NCBI GenBank assembly: GCA_029268205.1
Contig: JAJUGK010000006.1
Location: 1 to 39,830, forward strand
Source of the DNA: Nocardioidaceae bacterium
Lineage (GTDB): Bacteria > Actinomycetota > Actinomycetes > Propionibacteriales > Nocardioidaceae
Direction: 5' to 3'
DNA: 39,830 nt
Positions 39,435-39,830 of the stretch are shown here, in pieces. The first letter of the stretch is position 1. Each line of letters begins with the position of its first letter. The translations under genes and the position numbers were made by a program. The notes under the pieces were generated by a model. It ran no database searches. It was given only the letters and a program-made list of their open reading frames with translations, and was not told where the DNA came from.

Positions 39435-39830
39435 GCGCCGCCGCGCCGCACGGCGGTGATCCGTACGGTCAGCGCACCACCGGCGGCCTGCCGCGTCGTG
39501 CGCGGGTCCCAGACCCGGACCCGGGCCCGTCCCCGCGCTGGAGCGCGGAAGGTGCCGCGGTAGACGTGAGCGTTGCTGCACCGGCGCCTCGTGCCGTGCG
39601 CGGTGAGCGGGACCGCGACCCCCTGCACGTGCAGGGCGAAGTGGTCGGCGTCGGGCTGCGCCAGGTCGAGCGAGTGCTGGGGCCGCAGCCGGCCGGCGTA
39701 CCGCACGCAGGCCCCGTCGTAGCGCACCCCGCCCCGCTGGGCGACACCGCGCACCACGACCCGGTAGCGGGTCCCGCGGCGCAGCGCCCGCCGGGTGCGT
39801 ACGCCCGCCGCGGCGCGGGCCGGGAGGGTG
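39368..39830 (-). CDS. Partial protein of unknown function, beta-rich (5' end outside window)
   Basis: The minus strand stays open from the window edge to a TAG inside the 3' end of the upstream plus-strand gene. The visible 153 residues include GTRYRVVVRGVAQRGGVRYDGACVRYAG, a Cys in RRCSNAHVYRGTFRAP, and RARVRVWDPRTTRQAAGGALTVRITAV. Alternating hydrophobic strands suggest an immunoglobulin-like or beta-sandwich domain of an exported protein. The signal peptide would lie outside the window, so this is inference. The two cysteines could form a disulphide. The track start at 39757 is an internal GTG. Confidence 0.6.
   Translation of the reverse strand, partial: TLPARAAAGVRTRRALRRGTRYRVVVRGVAQRGGVRYDGACVRYAGRLRPQHSLDLAQPDADHFALHVQGVAVPLTAHGTRRRCSNAHVYRGTFRAPARGRARVRVWDPRTTRQAAGGALTVRITAVRRGGAQRRNSASLAGTTRPVAAIADR

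Noticed and set aside
1-39830. tRNA, rRNA, CRISPR array or prophage
   Set aside because: No tRNA-like GGTTCGAATCC/TTCGA arms with acceptor stems, no regularly spaced repeats with spacers, and no phage genes were found on reading both strands.

Overview
The window is chromosomal DNA from a high-GC Gram-positive bacterium. Coding sequence is strongly G/C-biased at third positions, GTG starts are common, and consecutive genes often share ATGA or GTGA. The gene order matches the conserved actinobacterial neighbourhood ppx - proC - HTH/bS22 - epimerase - acyltransferase - (bldN/rsbN) - serB - glutaredoxin - rex - hemACDB - hemL - ccs genes, known from mycobacteria and streptomycetes. A flagellar sigma factor and FlgN on the right edge show a motile lineage. 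Nocardioides or a close relative is the best guess, an inference from content only.

Layout. 1-6.8 kb: a Cys-rich unknown (partial), an exopolyphosphatase-family protein, a sugar-phosphate-isomerase-fold protein, a two-gene ABC transporter, proline dehydrogenase, P5C reductase and an AcuC-type deacetylase. 7.0-9.7 kb: a small MerR/excisionase-like HTH protein, the 33-residue ribosomal protein bS22 (absent from the ORF track), a degenerate SDR and a PlsC-like acyltransferase. 9.7-13.1 kb, minus strand: a BldN-like ECF sigma factor with a long N-terminal extension, its probable membrane anti-sigma factor (RsbN-like) and a SerB-like HAD phosphatase. 13.2-21.2 kb, plus strand: an acyl-CoA ligase with glutaredoxin, then rex-hemA-hemC-cobA/hemD-hemB. 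A Rex operator lies on the promoter of rex. 21.2-29 kb is accessory: a MntA/HepT toxin-antitoxin islet between direct repeats, then a six-gene minus-strand run (TetR, flavin monooxygenase, acetoacetate-decarboxylase-like, DinB-like, pRiA4b/UPF0158 fusion, SnoaL-like) divergent from a GMC/cholesterol-oxidase-like gene across a palindromic operator. 29-37.4 kb: a secreted lytic transglycosylase (minus), hemL, a histidine phosphatase, the System II cytochrome c maturation set tlpA-ccdA-resB-ccsA, and aroQ. 37.4-39.8 kb: FliA/WhiG-family sigma, FlgN, an unknown flagellar-neighbourhood protein and a partial protein of unknown function.

How the genes work together. Heme is made from glutamyl-tRNA (HemA, HemL, HemB, HemC, HemD) under the NADH-sensing repressor Rex. 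The nearby ResB/CcsA/CcdA/TlpA machinery attaches heme to apocytochromes outside the membrane. ProDH and ProC form a proline/P5C pair.

The most notable signal is regulatory. Two minus-strand promoters with the layout I recall for sigma-BldN (CGTAAC, 16-17 bp, CGTTGY) precede the rsbN-like gene and the secreted lytic transglycosylase. This suggests a small BldN regulon with feedback and a cell-wall hydrolase as output. A second recurring signal is an inverted repeat CACCAGC-N17-GCTGGTG in front of both the small HTH gene and aroQ. No tRNA, rRNA, CRISPR array, transposase or prophage gene was seen. No gene-free stretch exceeds 300 bases.
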